A stretch of DNA of 64,000 nt from Actinomadura sp. GC306. GTDB lineage: Bacteria > Actinomycetota > Actinomycetes > Streptosporangiales > Streptosporangiaceae. The position numbers and the translations under genes are program-made. Shown in pieces: positions 43,266-51,745 of this stretch (its first letter is position 1; every line of letters begins with the position of its first letter). Below the pieces are notes generated by a model, which made no database searches, was not told the DNA's origin, and saw only the letters and a list, made by a program, of their open reading frames with translations. The stretch spans positions 1 to 64,000 of the forward strand of contig NZ_SMKM01000003.1 in NCBI RefSeq assembly GCF_004348665.1, written 5' to 3'.

Positions 43266-43895
43266 CTAGGACTGGTTGTAGCTGAAGAGCGTGCCCCGGA
43301 TGAGCAGTTTCACGGCGCTCACCGTGGCGTGGTAATCGCTTGGTGAGGCGGCTGCGTGGGTGTACAGGCCCCGCATGAGCGCCAAGATCGCGGCTGAGGC
43401 GTTCTCGACGTCCACGCCGGGCCCCAGTCCGCCCTCCCGATCGGCTTGCTCGATGATGCCGACCATCACATCATTGAACGAGGCGTAGATCGTGTCGCTC
43501 TCCTCGGCGAGATGGAGGTGCGCGGCGCTCTCCGCCCGGATCGCGCGGTCGAACGCCGCAGCGTACGGGTACTCGTGCATCAGCTGATCGCTCTCGTCGA
43601 ACACGGCCATCAGCTTGTCCATGACGCCGTCGGCCCCGTCCGCCGCGGCGGACAGCCGGGGGACCGTGATCCTGGAGATCTCGACGAACGTGGCCTTGAT
43701 CAGCTCGGACTTGGTGGGGAAGTAGTGGTACAGGCTGCCGCTGGTCATCGCGGCGGCACGAGCGATCTCGCGGATGGTCGCGCGAGAATAGCCGACCTCT
43801 GCCACGCACCGCATGGTGGCCTCGATAATGCGCTGCCGGGTCTCCTCGCCCCTGGCGCCGGCCGGCCGGCCGAGAATCGGCCGACTGACCGACAT
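43266..43895 (-). CDS. TetR-family regulator
   Basis: This 209-residue protein has a clear TetR DNA-binding domain (ETRQRIIEATMRCVAEVGYS, then TIREIARAAAMTSGSLYHYF) and a ligand-binding domain beginning SELIKATFVEISR. It stands alone at the left edge of the catabolic island, 209 bp downstream of the SDR gene on the same strand. It could control the SDR/Rieske genes and is the alternative candidate for the GAGAAT-palindrome regulon. The flanking plus-strand TetR gene is convergent. Confidence 0.9.
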   Translation of the reverse strand: MSVSRPILGRPAGARGEETRQRIIEATMRCVAEVGYSRATIREIARAAAMTSGSLYHYFPTKSELIKATFVEISRITVPRLSAAADGADGVMDKLMAVFDESDQLMHEYPYAAAFDRAIRAESAAHLHLAEESDTIYASFNDVMVGIIEQADREGGLGPGVDVENASAAILALMRGLYTHAAASPSDYHATVSAVKLLIRGTLFSYNQS

Positions 43896-44104
43896 GGCTG
43901 TCTCCTGGAAGCTCGGCTGATGAGTCTCGATCCAAGCTTCTCATGCCTGGGAGGCCCGGGCTCCAACCGCCGAGGCGCTGGACGGAGGTGATCGGGGCCG
44001 CCGAGGTGTAGTGATCATGGGCGGCGCTGATCGACCGGGTCGCTCAGTGCTCACGGGTCGTGCCTGGGGAAGTCCGTCCGCCCTACCGGGACGATGACCG
44101 GTCG

Positions 44105-44851
44105 TCAGCTTGCGGTGAGGCCGTTGTCCAGGGTGTAGATGGCCCCGGTCACCGAGCGGGCATCGTCGGAGGCGAGGAACGAGAACAGGGCTGCGACCTC
44201 TTCCGGCTCTGCCAAGCCGCGCATTCCGGCCATGCGGCGCGCCAGGTCGCCATCGATGTCGGGCGGGAACGTCGTCTCCGATGCGATGTTGGTGTTGGTT
44301 CCCGCCGGAGCGATGGCGTTGATTCGCAGCGGCGTCTTCAGGAACTCGACGGCGAGCGACCGGGTGAGCTGTACTAGCCCGCCCTTGCTCATGCAGTAGG
44401 CGGCAGAGTACGGCACGCCCTGGAGACCGGCGTTGGATGCGATGTTCACGATGTTGCCGCCGCTCTCCAAAAGGTGGGGAATGGCGGCCTGGGCCAGGAA
44501 GAAGCAGGCGTCGAGATTGACGGCCATCACCCGCCGGTACTGCTGAAGGGCCATCTTCGCGGTGTGCTCGGCCACGTAGATGCCGGCGACGTTGCCCAGC
44601 ACGTCCAGCCGCCCGAGTTCGCGGACGCACGCGGTCACGGCCTCGGCGCACGCATCCGGGTCGCCGACGTCGGACCGGCGGACGACCACCGTGCCCGTCG
44701 CGAGCGCCCGCGTCTCTGCCAGGCCGCTCTCATTGACGTCGAGGGCGAGCACCGATGCGCCCTCGCCGGCGAGCCGGATGGTGACGGCCCTGCCGATGCC
44801 GGATGCGGCGCCGGTGATGAGCGCGACCTTGCCTTCGAACGGCGCTGTCAT
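44105..44851 (-). CDS. Short-chain dehydrogenase/reductase
   Basis: This 248-residue classical SDR has TGAASGIG for NAD(P) binding, the NVAGIY variant of NNAG, IVNIASNAG with the catalytic Ser, and YCMSKGG with the catalytic Tyr and Lys. Asp38 in LALDVN after the second strand favours NAD. It would oxidise an alcohol or dihydrodiol made by the neighbouring Rieske oxygenases. The GAGAGTCAAATTCTC palindrome lies 103 bp upstream. Divergent from the Rieske gene at 45251. Confidence 0.92.
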   Translation of the reverse strand: MTAPFEGKVALITGAASGIGRAVTIRLAGEGASVLALDVNESGLAETRALATGTVVVRRSDVGDPDACAEAVTACVRELGRLDVLGNVAGIYVAEHTAKMALQQYRRVMAVNLDACFFLAQAAIPHLLESGGNIVNIASNAGLQGVPYSAAYCMSKGGLVQLTRSLAVEFLKTPLRINAIAPAGTNTNIASETTFPPDIDGDLARRMAGMRGLAEPEEVAALFSFLASDDARSVTGAIYTLDNGLTAS

Positions 44852-44953
44852 TGCCGCCGCTTCTCCTTCGTGCCGTAGGTCGGGGCCGTCGATGCCCCGG
44901 ATCGGCGCCCTCCAGCCTTGACGCGATCGTTAGAGAGGAACATACTCCGCTGT

Positions 44954-44968
44954 GAGAGTCAAATTCTC
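44954..44968. promoter_or_regulatory. GAGAATNNNATTCTC operator, site 1
   Basis: GAGAGTCAAATTCTC matches the island consensus with one mismatch in the left arm. It is 103 bp upstream of the SDR gene and 282 bp before the Rieske oxygenase, in the divergent region. Confidence 0.65.
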
Positions 44969-45154
44969 GCCATCGACACTGGCGTTGTCGGGCGATGCTG
45001 CGCCTCTTCTGGGATCGCGAAGACGGAACCTGCGGGGGGCGGGGCGTGGCGCGCCCGGGGCTTGAGGGTCGTCGCCGGCCAGGACCCGGAACTCCGGGCC
45101 CGGGGGCCGTGGTGCCAGTGGGTCGCTGAGCCGTCCGGTACGTGAACACAGGCC

Positions 45155-45194
45155 TTGACAGGGTCATGATGTGACATCGATCATAAATTGATCG
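45155..45194 (+). promoter_or_regulatory. Promoter with second palindrome before the Rieske oxygenase
   Basis: TTGACA at 45155-45160 is followed 18 bp later by GATCAT (45179-45184). The palindrome CGATCATAAATTGATCG (45178-45194; arms CGATCA/TGATCG) covers the -10 box. This dyad differs from the GAGAAT palindrome, so a second regulator may act on this operon, 56 bp before its start codon. Confidence 0.5.
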
Positions 45195-45250
45195 CTTGAT
45201 TGATTCGTGCCATCGAAAGCGGGCGGGGTCGTACCCCGAAAGGAGATGAG

Positions 45251-46618
45251 ATGGTGCAGCAGACCGCACGACCGGGCGAGTGGGTCGACACGGCGTTGAG
45301 CCTCGCGGACATCGGCGCCGACAAGTTCGGCTCGAAGGTGCCCACCGATCGCTACACCTGCCGGGAGTTCCAGGAGCGCGAGCGGGAACTGATCTGGATG
45401 CGGAGCTGGCAGATCGTCGGGAGGGTCGGCGAACTGCCCAAGTCCGGTGACTGGAAGACCTACCGGCTCTTCGACCAGTCCTACATCATCGTCCGCGGGA
45501 AGGACGGCGTGCTCCGCGGGTTCGTCAACGCCTGCCGGCACCGCGGAAACCTGATCTGCCAGGGCGAGAAGGGAAACACCAGGCGGTTCCTGTGCCAGTA
45601 CCACCTGTGGTCGTACGACCTCGACGGGAAACTGCGCGGCGTCCTGCGGGAGAAGGTCCAGGGGCCGATCGACAAGGACGACAACTCGCTTCTCCAGGTG
45701 GCGGTCGACACCTTCGCGGGCTTCATCTTCCTCAACCCCGACCCGGACGCCGAGCCGCTGTCCGACTACCTCGGCGAGGAGGTGGTCGAGCTTCTGGCGC
45801 CCTACCGCCTCGACGAGATGACCACGGTGATGGACGTCCGTGAGGCCCTGGACTGCAACTGGAAGGTCGTCATGGACGCTTTCCAGGAGGGCTACCACGT
45901 CTCCGGCGTGCACCCGCAGCTGCTCAACCAGATCGACATCGACCCGACCAAGAGCCGCTACCTCTTCTTCGACGAGCACAGCGTGGCCTGCGCGCCCTTC
46001 GACGTGGCGAACGCCGAGAACTTCGGTCCCGAGCAGCACGTCGAGGGAATCCGGGGCCTGCAGGAGACCTTCCCGTCACTTCCGATGGTCCTGCCGCGTT
46101 TCGATGAGCTCGTCGCCGCCCACCGGGACGAGAACGGGAAACTGGAATTCCCGGAGGGCGTCACCGCTCGGACGATCCTGCAGCAGGCCACCCGCGACAC
46201 GTTCTCTGGTCTGGGCATGGACGTGAGCGCGTTGACCGACGCGCAGATGAGCGACAACCACGGCTGGACGCTCTTCCCGAACTTCTTCATGACGATCCGC
46301 GCCGGCGAGTGCCACGTCATCATGGCGATGCCGCACCCCAGCGGCGACCCCAACAAGTGCGTCTGGCACGTGAGCAGCTACATGTGGCTGCCCGAGGAAC
46401 TGGCGGACCAGTTCCGGGCCGAACTGGTCGACGTCACCGAGCCGGGAAGCCACGAGTACTTCCTCGCCCTCCAGCAGGACTACGAGCAGATGCAGCGCCA
46501 GCAGGCGGGCCTGCGCAACAAGCGGCTCGATCACCTCTCCCTGGTGAAGGAGGAGATCGTCGTCGCCCACTTCCATTCCGTGGTGGACCGCCATCTCGCG
46601 GCCACGGCGCGATCCTGA
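45251..46618 (+). CDS. Rieske non-haem iron oxygenase, alpha subunit (first)
   Basis: This 455-residue ring-hydroxylating oxygenase alpha subunit has a Rieske domain with CRHRG (Cys95, His97) and CQYHLW (Cys115, His118). The C-terminal domain carries the mononuclear iron site DAFQEGYHVSGVHPQ with two His. It would hydroxylate or dihydroxylate its substrate using O2 and electrons from a reductase, probably that at 60613. The ATG after AAAGGAGATGAG is chosen. The small NTF2-like gene follows 14 bp later and may be its beta subunit or partner. Substrate unknown. Confidence 0.92.
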   Translation: MVQQTARPGEWVDTALSLADIGADKFGSKVPTDRYTCREFQERERELIWMRSWQIVGRVGELPKSGDWKTYRLFDQSYIIVRGKDGVLRGFVNACRHRGNLICQGEKGNTRRFLCQYHLWSYDLDGKLRGVLREKVQGPIDKDDNSLLQVAVDTFAGFIFLNPDPDAEPLSDYLGEEVVELLAPYRLDEMTTVMDVREALDCNWKVVMDAFQEGYHVSGVHPQLLNQIDIDPTKSRYLFFDEHSVACAPFDVANAENFGPEQHVEGIRGLQETFPSLPMVLPRFDELVAAHRDENGKLEFPEGVTARTILQQATRDTFSGLGMDVSALTDAQMSDNHGWTLFPNFFMTIRAGECHVIMAMPHPSGDPNKCVWHVSSYMWLPEELADQFRAELVDVTEPGSHEYFLALQQDYEQMQRQQAGLRNKRLDHLSLVKEEIVVAHFHSVVDRHLAATARS

Positions 46619-46632
46619 AAGGCGGCGGACCG

Positions 46633-47103
46633 TTGGCTCATCGAGAGATCGGCGACGTCATCGACGACTACACCGGGAATTCGCGCGCGGTTCTGGAATA
46701 CGCCTCGACCACCAAGCGCGTCGTCGACGGCGCCAAGCGGCCCGGTTTCTCCGCCGCGGACTGGGCGCCGCTCGCCGCGCTGGTCGCGGTCGGCGAGTTC
46801 GAGCGCGTCGGCAACTTCAAAGAGGTAATGACCTGGGACGAGTACGTCGACTTCCTGACGGGCTGGGCGCCGTCCGCCGAGTGGGAGTGCTCGTTCAAGC
46901 GCCTCACCGAGAGTGGGAACCTGGTCTTCCTCGAACTGGAGGAGCGAAGCACTTTCGGGGACTACAAGAACGTCGTCAACTCGGTATCGGTCTACGACTT
47001 CAACGGCGCCGGCAAGATCCGGCACATCGACGTGTACCTCCAGATGGCGCTGCCTGCGATCGAGATCCTCCAGAGCTACGAAGGCATAACCATCACCGAA
47101 TGA
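46633..47103 (+). CDS. NTF2/SnoaL-like small protein
   Basis: This 156-residue protein has a cone-shaped NTF2-like pattern: an N-terminal helix with DVIDDYTGNSRAVLEYAS, a middle WDEYVDFLTGWAP segment, and C-terminal strands VVNSVSVYDFNGAGKIRHIDVYLQM. The only start compatible with the AAAGGCGG ribosome site is TTG, giving LAHREIGD. It follows the Rieske alpha subunit by 14 bp. Ring-hydroxylating oxygenase beta subunits share this fold, so it may be that; an isomerase or dehydratase is the alternative. Confidence 0.7.
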   Translation: MAHREIGDVIDDYTGNSRAVLEYASTTKRVVDGAKRPGFSAADWAPLAALVAVGEFERVGNFKEVMTWDEYVDFLTGWAPSAEWECSFKRLTESGNLVFLELEERSTFGDYKNVVNSVSVYDFNGAGKIRHIDVYLQMALPAIEILQSYEGITITE

Positions 47104-47350
47104 GCGGGCCTCCCGCCCCCGGGATCACGCGGCGGGAGCACAGCCCTCGGCGAAGGTGGTCCGGCCAGCGGCCGGGCAACCTTCACCGTTTCCGACGGGG
47201 GCCGTCGGAGGCGGGAACCGCTGCCCCCGTCACCCCGCCCCACCGGCCGGCCCCGCCGCGCATGCGCGACGGGGCCGAAACGCAAAGCCATGACCGGTCT
47301 TTCGATCAGGGCGCCGGCCTTCCGCCATCCCCAGCGGCGTGGGGGCCCGC

Positions 47351-47671
47351 TCAGCCGGCGGCGGTGGCGGCGATGAGTTGCATGACGCGGAGCTTCGGCT
47401 GTGGGTCCATCTGCATGGCGTCCGACATGGTCAGCCGGCCGTCCGTGGCCGCCGCGCCGAAGCTCGCGATAACGGCCTTCGGGTCGCCTTCGAGTTCGTA
47501 CACGGCGAGGTAGGGGTCCCCTTCCTCGGTGGGGGCGTAGCGGCGGGCCGCGACCACCCCGTCGAGCGCCAAGAGCTCCGGGAGGTGGACCTCGTCGTAC
47601 CAGCGGTTGAACTCGTCGACCACGTCGGGGTTTGCCGGCCGGCTCTCGACGAGCAGGATGCTTGTCGCCAT
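47351..47671 (-). CDS. EthD/ABM-like dimeric alpha-beta barrel protein
   Basis: This 106-residue protein (ATSILLVESRPANPDVVDEF then NRWYDEVHLPELLALDGVV) has the ferredoxin-like dimeric barrel pattern seen in EthD, antibiotic-biosynthesis monooxygenases and similar small proteins. The NxWYDEVHLPEL motif is typical. EthD-type proteins accompany ether- and ring-oxygenating systems, with unclear roles. GGAGGG fixes the ATG. It is divergent from the acyl-CoA ligase across a 234-bp region holding two GAGAAT palindromes. Confidence 0.75.
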   Translation of the reverse strand: MATSILLVESRPANPDVVDEFNRWYDEVHLPELLALDGVVAARRYAPTEEGDPYLAVYELEGDPKAVIASFGAAATDGRLTMSDAMQMDPQPKLRVMQLIAATAAG

Positions 47672-47780
47672 CTTTCCCTCCACTGTCCCGGAATCCATCG
47701 GCGCCTCCGATCCGCAGAATCGTGTCCAGGCGGGGTTCCGCCGCCTGCGCAGACCCCTCGGCCCAGTTCACGCTCGTGGT

Positions 47781-47795
47781 GAGAATGACATTCTC
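47781..47795. promoter_or_regulatory. GAGAATNNNATTCTC operator, site 2
   Basis: GAGAATGACATTCTC is a perfect match to the consensus, 110 bp upstream of the EthD-like gene and 111 bp upstream of the acyl-CoA ligase start. Confidence 0.75.
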
Positions 47796-47878
47796 GCTTG
47801 TGGCAAGTAAGAGTCTCGAAGAAGAGATGTGTCCGGCGGAGATGGCGAGCATGGCTTGAAAGCTACGATGTCATACGC

Positions 47879-47893
47879 GAGAATCAAGTTCTC
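47879..47893. promoter_or_regulatory. GAGAATNNNATTCTC operator, site 3
   Basis: GAGAATCAAGTTCTC matches with one mismatch in the right arm. It ends 12 bp before the ATG of the acyl-CoA ligase and adjoins an in-frame GTG, so repressor binding there would cover the translation start region. Confidence 0.7.
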
Positions 47894-47905
47894 GTGAACC
47901 TCGTC

Positions 47906-49339
47906 ATGATCCTTGAGATGGCCGCATCGGCCGGTGACCGGACGGCGGTGACCTCCGGTGGGCGCTCGCTGACCGCCTCCCGCCTGCTGCGCCTGGCCCA
48001 CGCCGCCGCCCGCCGGTTCCGGCGTCACCCCGCCGTCCTGTACCCGGCGGAGAGTCACCTCGCCTATCCGGTCGCGCTGTTCGGCGCGGCCGTGGCCGGC
48101 GTGCCCTTCGTCCCCCTCAACTACCGGCTGGGCGAGCGCCAGCTGGGCGAGCTGCGGTCCCGGCACCCCGGTGCCCTGGTGCTTCAGCCCGCCGCCCTCG
48201 ACTCCTTCCTCGACGAGACCGAGGCGGCCTCCGAGGGACCGACCGACCGGGCGGAGGCCCCCGGGAACGACCGTGACTCGGTCGCGGTGCTGCTCTACAC
48301 CAGCGGGACGACCGCCGCGCCCAAGTCGGCCGTCCTGCGGCACCGGCACCTGCTCGCCTACGTGCTGAACACCCTCGAATTCGGCTCCGCCGCACCGGAG
48401 GAGGCCGCCCTCGTCGCGGTCCCGCCGTACCATGTCGCGGGCCTGGCGAACCTGTTGACGAACCTCTACACGGGACGCCGGGTGGTGTACATGCCCGCGT
48501 TCGACGCCCGGGAATGGCTGGAGACCGTCCGGCGCGAGCGGGTCACCCACGCGCTGGTGGTGCCGACGATGCTGGCGCGGATCGTGGCCGAGGTGGCCGG
48601 CGGCGACGCCGGGACGCCGACGCTGCGCAACCTGGCCTACGGCGGAGCGCGGACCCCGATGCCCGTCCTGGAGCAGGCGCTGCGGATCTTCCCGGAGACG
48701 GGGTTCGTCAACGCCTACGGGCTGACCGAGACAGCGTCCTCCGTTGCCGTCCTCGGCCCGGACGACCACCGCGCGGCCCTCGCCGCGACCGATGCGCGAA
48801 TCCGGGCGCGGCTCGGGTCGGTGGGCCGTGCCCTGCCCGGCGTCGAGTTCCAGATCCGCTCCGACGACGGCGAACCCCTTGAGGCGGGCAGGAGCGGATC
48901 GGTGTTCGTGCGAGGCGAGCAGATCTCCGGCGAGTACGGCGGGAAGAGCGCCCTGGACGCCGACGGCTGGTTCGCCACCCGCGACCGGGGACGGCTGGAC
49001 GACGAGGGCTACCTGTTCATCGAGGGACGCGCCGACGACACCATCATCCGGGGCGGCGAGAACATCGCCCCCGCCGAAATCGAGGATGTGCTGCTGGCCC
49101 ACTCTGGCATCACCGAGGCGGCGGTGATCGGTGTGCCCGACGCGGAGTGGGGGCAGCGGCTCGTCGCGGTCGTCGTCGGCGAAGGCGACCCCGTGGAGAT
49201 CAAGCGGTGGGTTCGCGAGCGGCTGCGCTCCTCCAAGACGCCCGACGAGATCGTGTTCCGCGCCGAACTGCCGAAGACCGACACCGGCAAGCTGCTGCGC
49301 CGCGTCCTGTTGGGGGAACTGGACGACGCCCGTGCCTGA
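47906..49339 (+). CDS. AMP-forming acyl-CoA ligase
   Basis: This 477-residue ANL-family ligase has YTSGTTAAPKSAV (P-loop-like motif), NAYGLTETAS (adenine site), the GWFATRDRGRLDDEGYLFIEGR hinge region and the C-terminal PKTDTGKLLRR lysine. It activates a carboxylic acid to the CoA ester with ATP. At 477 residues it is short for the family, mostly at the N-terminus. The ATG giving MILEMAAS is my choice; an in-frame GTG 12 bp earlier lies at the edge of the operator. The substrate is probably an intermediate of the Rieske pathway. Confidence 0.88.
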   Translation: MILEMAASAGDRTAVTSGGRSLTASRLLRLAHAAARRFRRHPAVLYPAESHLAYPVALFGAAVAGVPFVPLNYRLGERQLGELRSRHPGALVLQPAALDSFLDETEAASEGPTDRAEAPGNDRDSVAVLLYTSGTTAAPKSAVLRHRHLLAYVLNTLEFGSAAPEEAALVAVPPYHVAGLANLLTNLYTGRRVVYMPAFDAREWLETVRRERVTHALVVPTMLARIVAEVAGGDAGTPTLRNLAYGGARTPMPVLEQALRIFPETGFVNAYGLTETASSVAVLGPDDHRAALAATDARIRARLGSVGRALPGVEFQIRSDDGEPLEAGRSGSVFVRGEQISGEYGGKSALDADGWFATRDRGRLDDEGYLFIEGRADDTIIRGGENIAPAEIEDVLLAHSGITEAAVIGVPDAEWGQRLVAVVVGEGDPVEIKRWVRERLRSSKTPDEIVFRAELPKTDTGKLLRRVLLGELDDARA

Positions 49340-49426
49340 CCTGGGGCGCCCGTGGTCGTCGCTGGGCCGTCCGGGGGGCCGCATCAGCGGCACGTCCCCA
49401 AGAGCTAACGAGAATGTGACTCCCGA

Positions 49427-50104
49427 CTAGGGCAGGGTGACTCCCACAGCGCAGAAGTCCCAGACCTCATCCGCGGCGAGCGGATGCGATTCCCCGCCTT
49501 CGACGAGCCCATTGGACTGGGCCACGAACATGACCGTCTGCATCATGAGGGCTGCCACGCGGCGCGGCTTGACGCCCGGACGCAGCCTCCCCGCGTCTTC
49601 GGCCTGCGCCAGCAGTTCGGTGAAAAGCGCGAGCAGCGGAGCATGGGCGGTCTTCACTTCGGCCGGGTGGGAGATCAACAGCTGCGGGGCGAAGTCGGTG
49701 AACAGCGGACGCTGGGCGCGCGGGTCGGGACGCGACAGCTCGAACAGCAACTGAACGGCGACCTTGAGGCGGTCCAGGGGGTCGGACTGGCCCGCGGAGG
49801 CGGCGCGGATCTGGTCGGCCGCCCTGCGCAGGGCGTCCTCGAAGAGAGCGAGCAGCAACTCGCGCTTGCCGTCGAAGTGCTGGTAGAAGCTGCGCAGCGA
49901 CTGGCGGGAGCGGTCGACGACCTCCTGCACGGTGAAGTCGGTGGTGTTCTTCTCCGTGATGATCGCCTGCGCCGCATCGAGAAACCGCTCGACGCGCTGT
50001 TCGGCCCGCAGCTTGGCGGCCTTGGTGGACCGCTCGACCGCGCGCCGCTTCCAGGCGGGCTCCCCGGCGGGCGCGCTCACGGGCGGATAAGCCTTTTCTG
50101 CCAT
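49427..50104 (-). CDS. TetR-family regulator, likely repressor of the island
   Basis: This 225-residue regulator has a basic N-terminal extension (KAAKLRAEQRVERFLDAAQ) and a TetR helix-turn-helix (TTDFTVQEVVDRSRQSLRSFYQHF), then FDGKRELLLALFEDALRRAA. It is the last gene of the minus-strand operon that begins at 53546 under the palindrome at 53552, so it would repress its own synthesis. This position, and the lack of a full palindrome at the lone TetR gene at 43266, make it the best candidate for binding GAGAATNNNATTCTC. The ATG giving MAEKAYPP is chosen. Assignment is inference. Confidence 0.88.
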   Translation of the reverse strand: MAEKAYPPVSAPAGEPAWKRRAVERSTKAAKLRAEQRVERFLDAAQAIITEKNTTDFTVQEVVDRSRQSLRSFYQHFDGKRELLLALFEDALRRAADQIRAASAGQSDPLDRLKVAVQLLFELSRPDPRAQRPLFTDFAPQLLISHPAEVKTAHAPLLALFTELLAQAEDAGRLRPGVKPRRVAALMMQTVMFVAQSNGLVEGGESHPLAADEVWDFCAVGVTLP

Positions 50105-50213
50105 GCCGAGAACCTTACTGCACGATTTCGGGACGAACCTGCAACCCTCTCGCCCTGGCCTTGAGCATTGGGAGATTCTCACTGTTCATGGCGAGAATGC
50201 CGTGCTGCCGGGA

Positions 50214-51422
50214 TCACTGGGCGAAGACCTTCCCGCCTTTCATCACGAACCGCACGTCCTGCGTGAGGGTGATGTCCTGCAACGGGTCGCCGGGGACGGC
50301 GATGACATCGGCCAGCAGCCCCTCGGCGAGCCGTCCGCGGTCGGTGACGCCGATCAGCTCGGCCGCCGTCACGGTCGCGGCCCGCAGCACCGCGAGCGGG
50401 CTCATTCCGCGTTCCACGAGCGCGACCAGCTCGCTCGCGTTCTTGCCGTGCGGGATGGCCGGGGCATCGGTTCCGACAGCGATCTTCACTCCGGCCTTGT
50501 AGGCGGCCAGCACCGAAGTACGGGCGCGCGGGAACATCTCGGCCGCCTTGGCGCGCAGCTCGGGCGCGGCCTTGGAGACGTCCATTCCGTCGGTCAGGTA
50601 CGTGGTGGGGACGAGGAACGTCCCGTTCTCGACCATCATCTGGATCGCGTCGTCGTCGATGAGGAAACCGTGCTCGATGCAGTCGATCCCCGCCTCGACG
50701 GCAGCCCGGACGGCGTCCGCTCCGTGGGTGTGCGCCGCGACCCGCAGGCCGCGCCGGTGCGCCTCGTCCACGATCGCGCGGAGTTCCTCGTCGGAGTAGT
50801 GCTGCGCGCCGGGCAGGCCGGTGTGCGACATGACACCGCCCGAGCAGCAGACCTTGATCAGCTGCGCGCCGTGCTTGATCTGGTACCGGACGGCTTTGCG
50901 GATCTCGTCGACGCCGTTGGCGATGCCCTCCTCCACCGACAGCTCCATGACGCCGGGCGCGAACGCCGCGAACATCGTCGGGTCGAGGTGCCCGCCGGTC
51001 GGGGTGATGGCGTGTCCGGCCGGCACGATCCGGGGGCCGTCGATCCAGCCGGCGTCGATGGCCTTGGCGAGCGCGACGTCCAGCAGGTAGCCGCCGGTCT
51101 TCACGAAGAGCCCCAGGTTCCGGACGGTGGTGAAGCCCGCCCGCAGCGTGCGCCGGGCGTTTCCGACCGCGCGCAGCATCCGCAGCGGCGGGTCGTCCTG
51201 GACGGGCGAGCGCGTGGCGTGCTCGCCGCGCCCGCCCATGAGGAGGTTGACCTCCATGTCCATCAGTCCTGGAAGCAGGACCGAATCCCCGAGGTCCAGG
51301 ACGTCGCCGCGCGGGGGGCCGCCGACACCGGCGATCCTGTCCTCCTCCACCCGCAGGACCCCCGGCCGGACGACCTCGCCCGCGTCGGGGTCGAACAGCC
51401 CGGCGGCCTTGAGCGTCAGCAT
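50214..51422 (-). CDS. Amidohydrolase-family protein with altered metal site
   Basis: This 402-residue imidazolonepropionase/prolidase-type amidohydrolase has LLPGLMD, the KV lysine segment HGAQLIKVCCSGGVMS, the helix AAHTHGADAVRAAVEAGIDCIEHG and VGTDAPAIPHGK with the final Asp. The hallmark H-x-H metal motif that should follow LPGLxD is replaced: the sequence reads LMDMEVNLL, giving E57-V-N59. Either it binds metal differently or is not a classical hydrolase. Its ATG overlaps the upstream gene by 7 bp, within the Rieske operon. Confidence 0.85.
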   Translation of the reverse strand: MLTLKAAGLFDPDAGEVVRPGVLRVEEDRIAGVGGPPRGDVLDLGDSVLLPGLMDMEVNLLMGGRGEHATRSPVQDDPPLRMLRAVGNARRTLRAGFTTVRNLGLFVKTGGYLLDVALAKAIDAGWIDGPRIVPAGHAITPTGGHLDPTMFAAFAPGVMELSVEEGIANGVDEIRKAVRYQIKHGAQLIKVCCSGGVMSHTGLPGAQHYSDEELRAIVDEAHRRGLRVAAHTHGADAVRAAVEAGIDCIEHGFLIDDDAIQMMVENGTFLVPTTYLTDGMDVSKAAPELRAKAAEMFPRARTSVLAAYKAGVKIAVGTDAPAIPHGKNASELVALVERGMSPLAVLRAATVTAAELIGVTDRGRLAEGLLADVIAVPGDPLQDITLTQDVRFVMKGGKVFAQ

Positions 51423-51745
51423 CTGACCACGGGCTCCACGACAAGGTCCAGGTAGGCCGCACCGCTGTCGGGGACGCGGGCCTGCTTCCACACCTCGACC
51501 GGAAACGACACCATGACCAGCGACTGCATGAGGTGAAGCAGCGTGCACGCGTCCTCTGGGAGCGCGTTCCACGGGAAGGTGTCGATGTAGGTGATCGCGT
51601 CCTCCAGCCGCCCGAAGGCGGCCTCGTAGAAGGCCTGCATCTCCTCCATCGAGCTGTCCAGGCGCTTGGCGTACCGCTCGGGTTCGGTCGCGAGCGCCCA
51701 GTCCGCGTATGGCTCGAGGTCGGCGAAGTCAGCGGGAAGCGGCAT
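51416..51745 (-). CDS. Small protein of the Rieske operon, unknown function
   Basis: This 109-residue acidic, helical protein (FADLEPYADWALATEPERYAKRL... then SMEEMQAFYEAAFGRLEDAITYI) has no recognised motif. Its ATG has an AAGGAG ribosome site and lies within the last codons of the Rieske gene (17-bp overlap), while its end overlaps the amidohydrolase start by 7 bp. Such tight packing suggests a required accessory subunit. Similar 100-residue proteins accompany some actinobacterial Rieske genes, but I cannot name the family. Confidence 0.72.
   Translation of the reverse strand: MPLPADFADLEPYADWALATEPERYAKRLDSSMEEMQAFYEAAFGRLEDAITYIDTFPWNALPEDACTLLHLMQSLVMVSFPVEVWKQARVPDSGAAYLDLVVEPVVRC

Noticed and set aside
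47798-47905. Longer N-terminus for the acyl-CoA ligase starting upstream of the operator
   Set aside because: It would place the operator inside the coding region and add basic residues not typical of the family.
49410-49424. GAGAATGTGACTCCC as a seventh operator
   Set aside because: The right arm has two mismatches and it lies between the 3' ends of convergent genes, not at a promoter.
50171-50198. ATTCTC and GAGAAT half-sites between the amidohydrolase and TetR genes
   Set aside because: The half-sites point outward with 12 bp between them, so they do not form the 15-bp palindrome, and they lie inside an operon.
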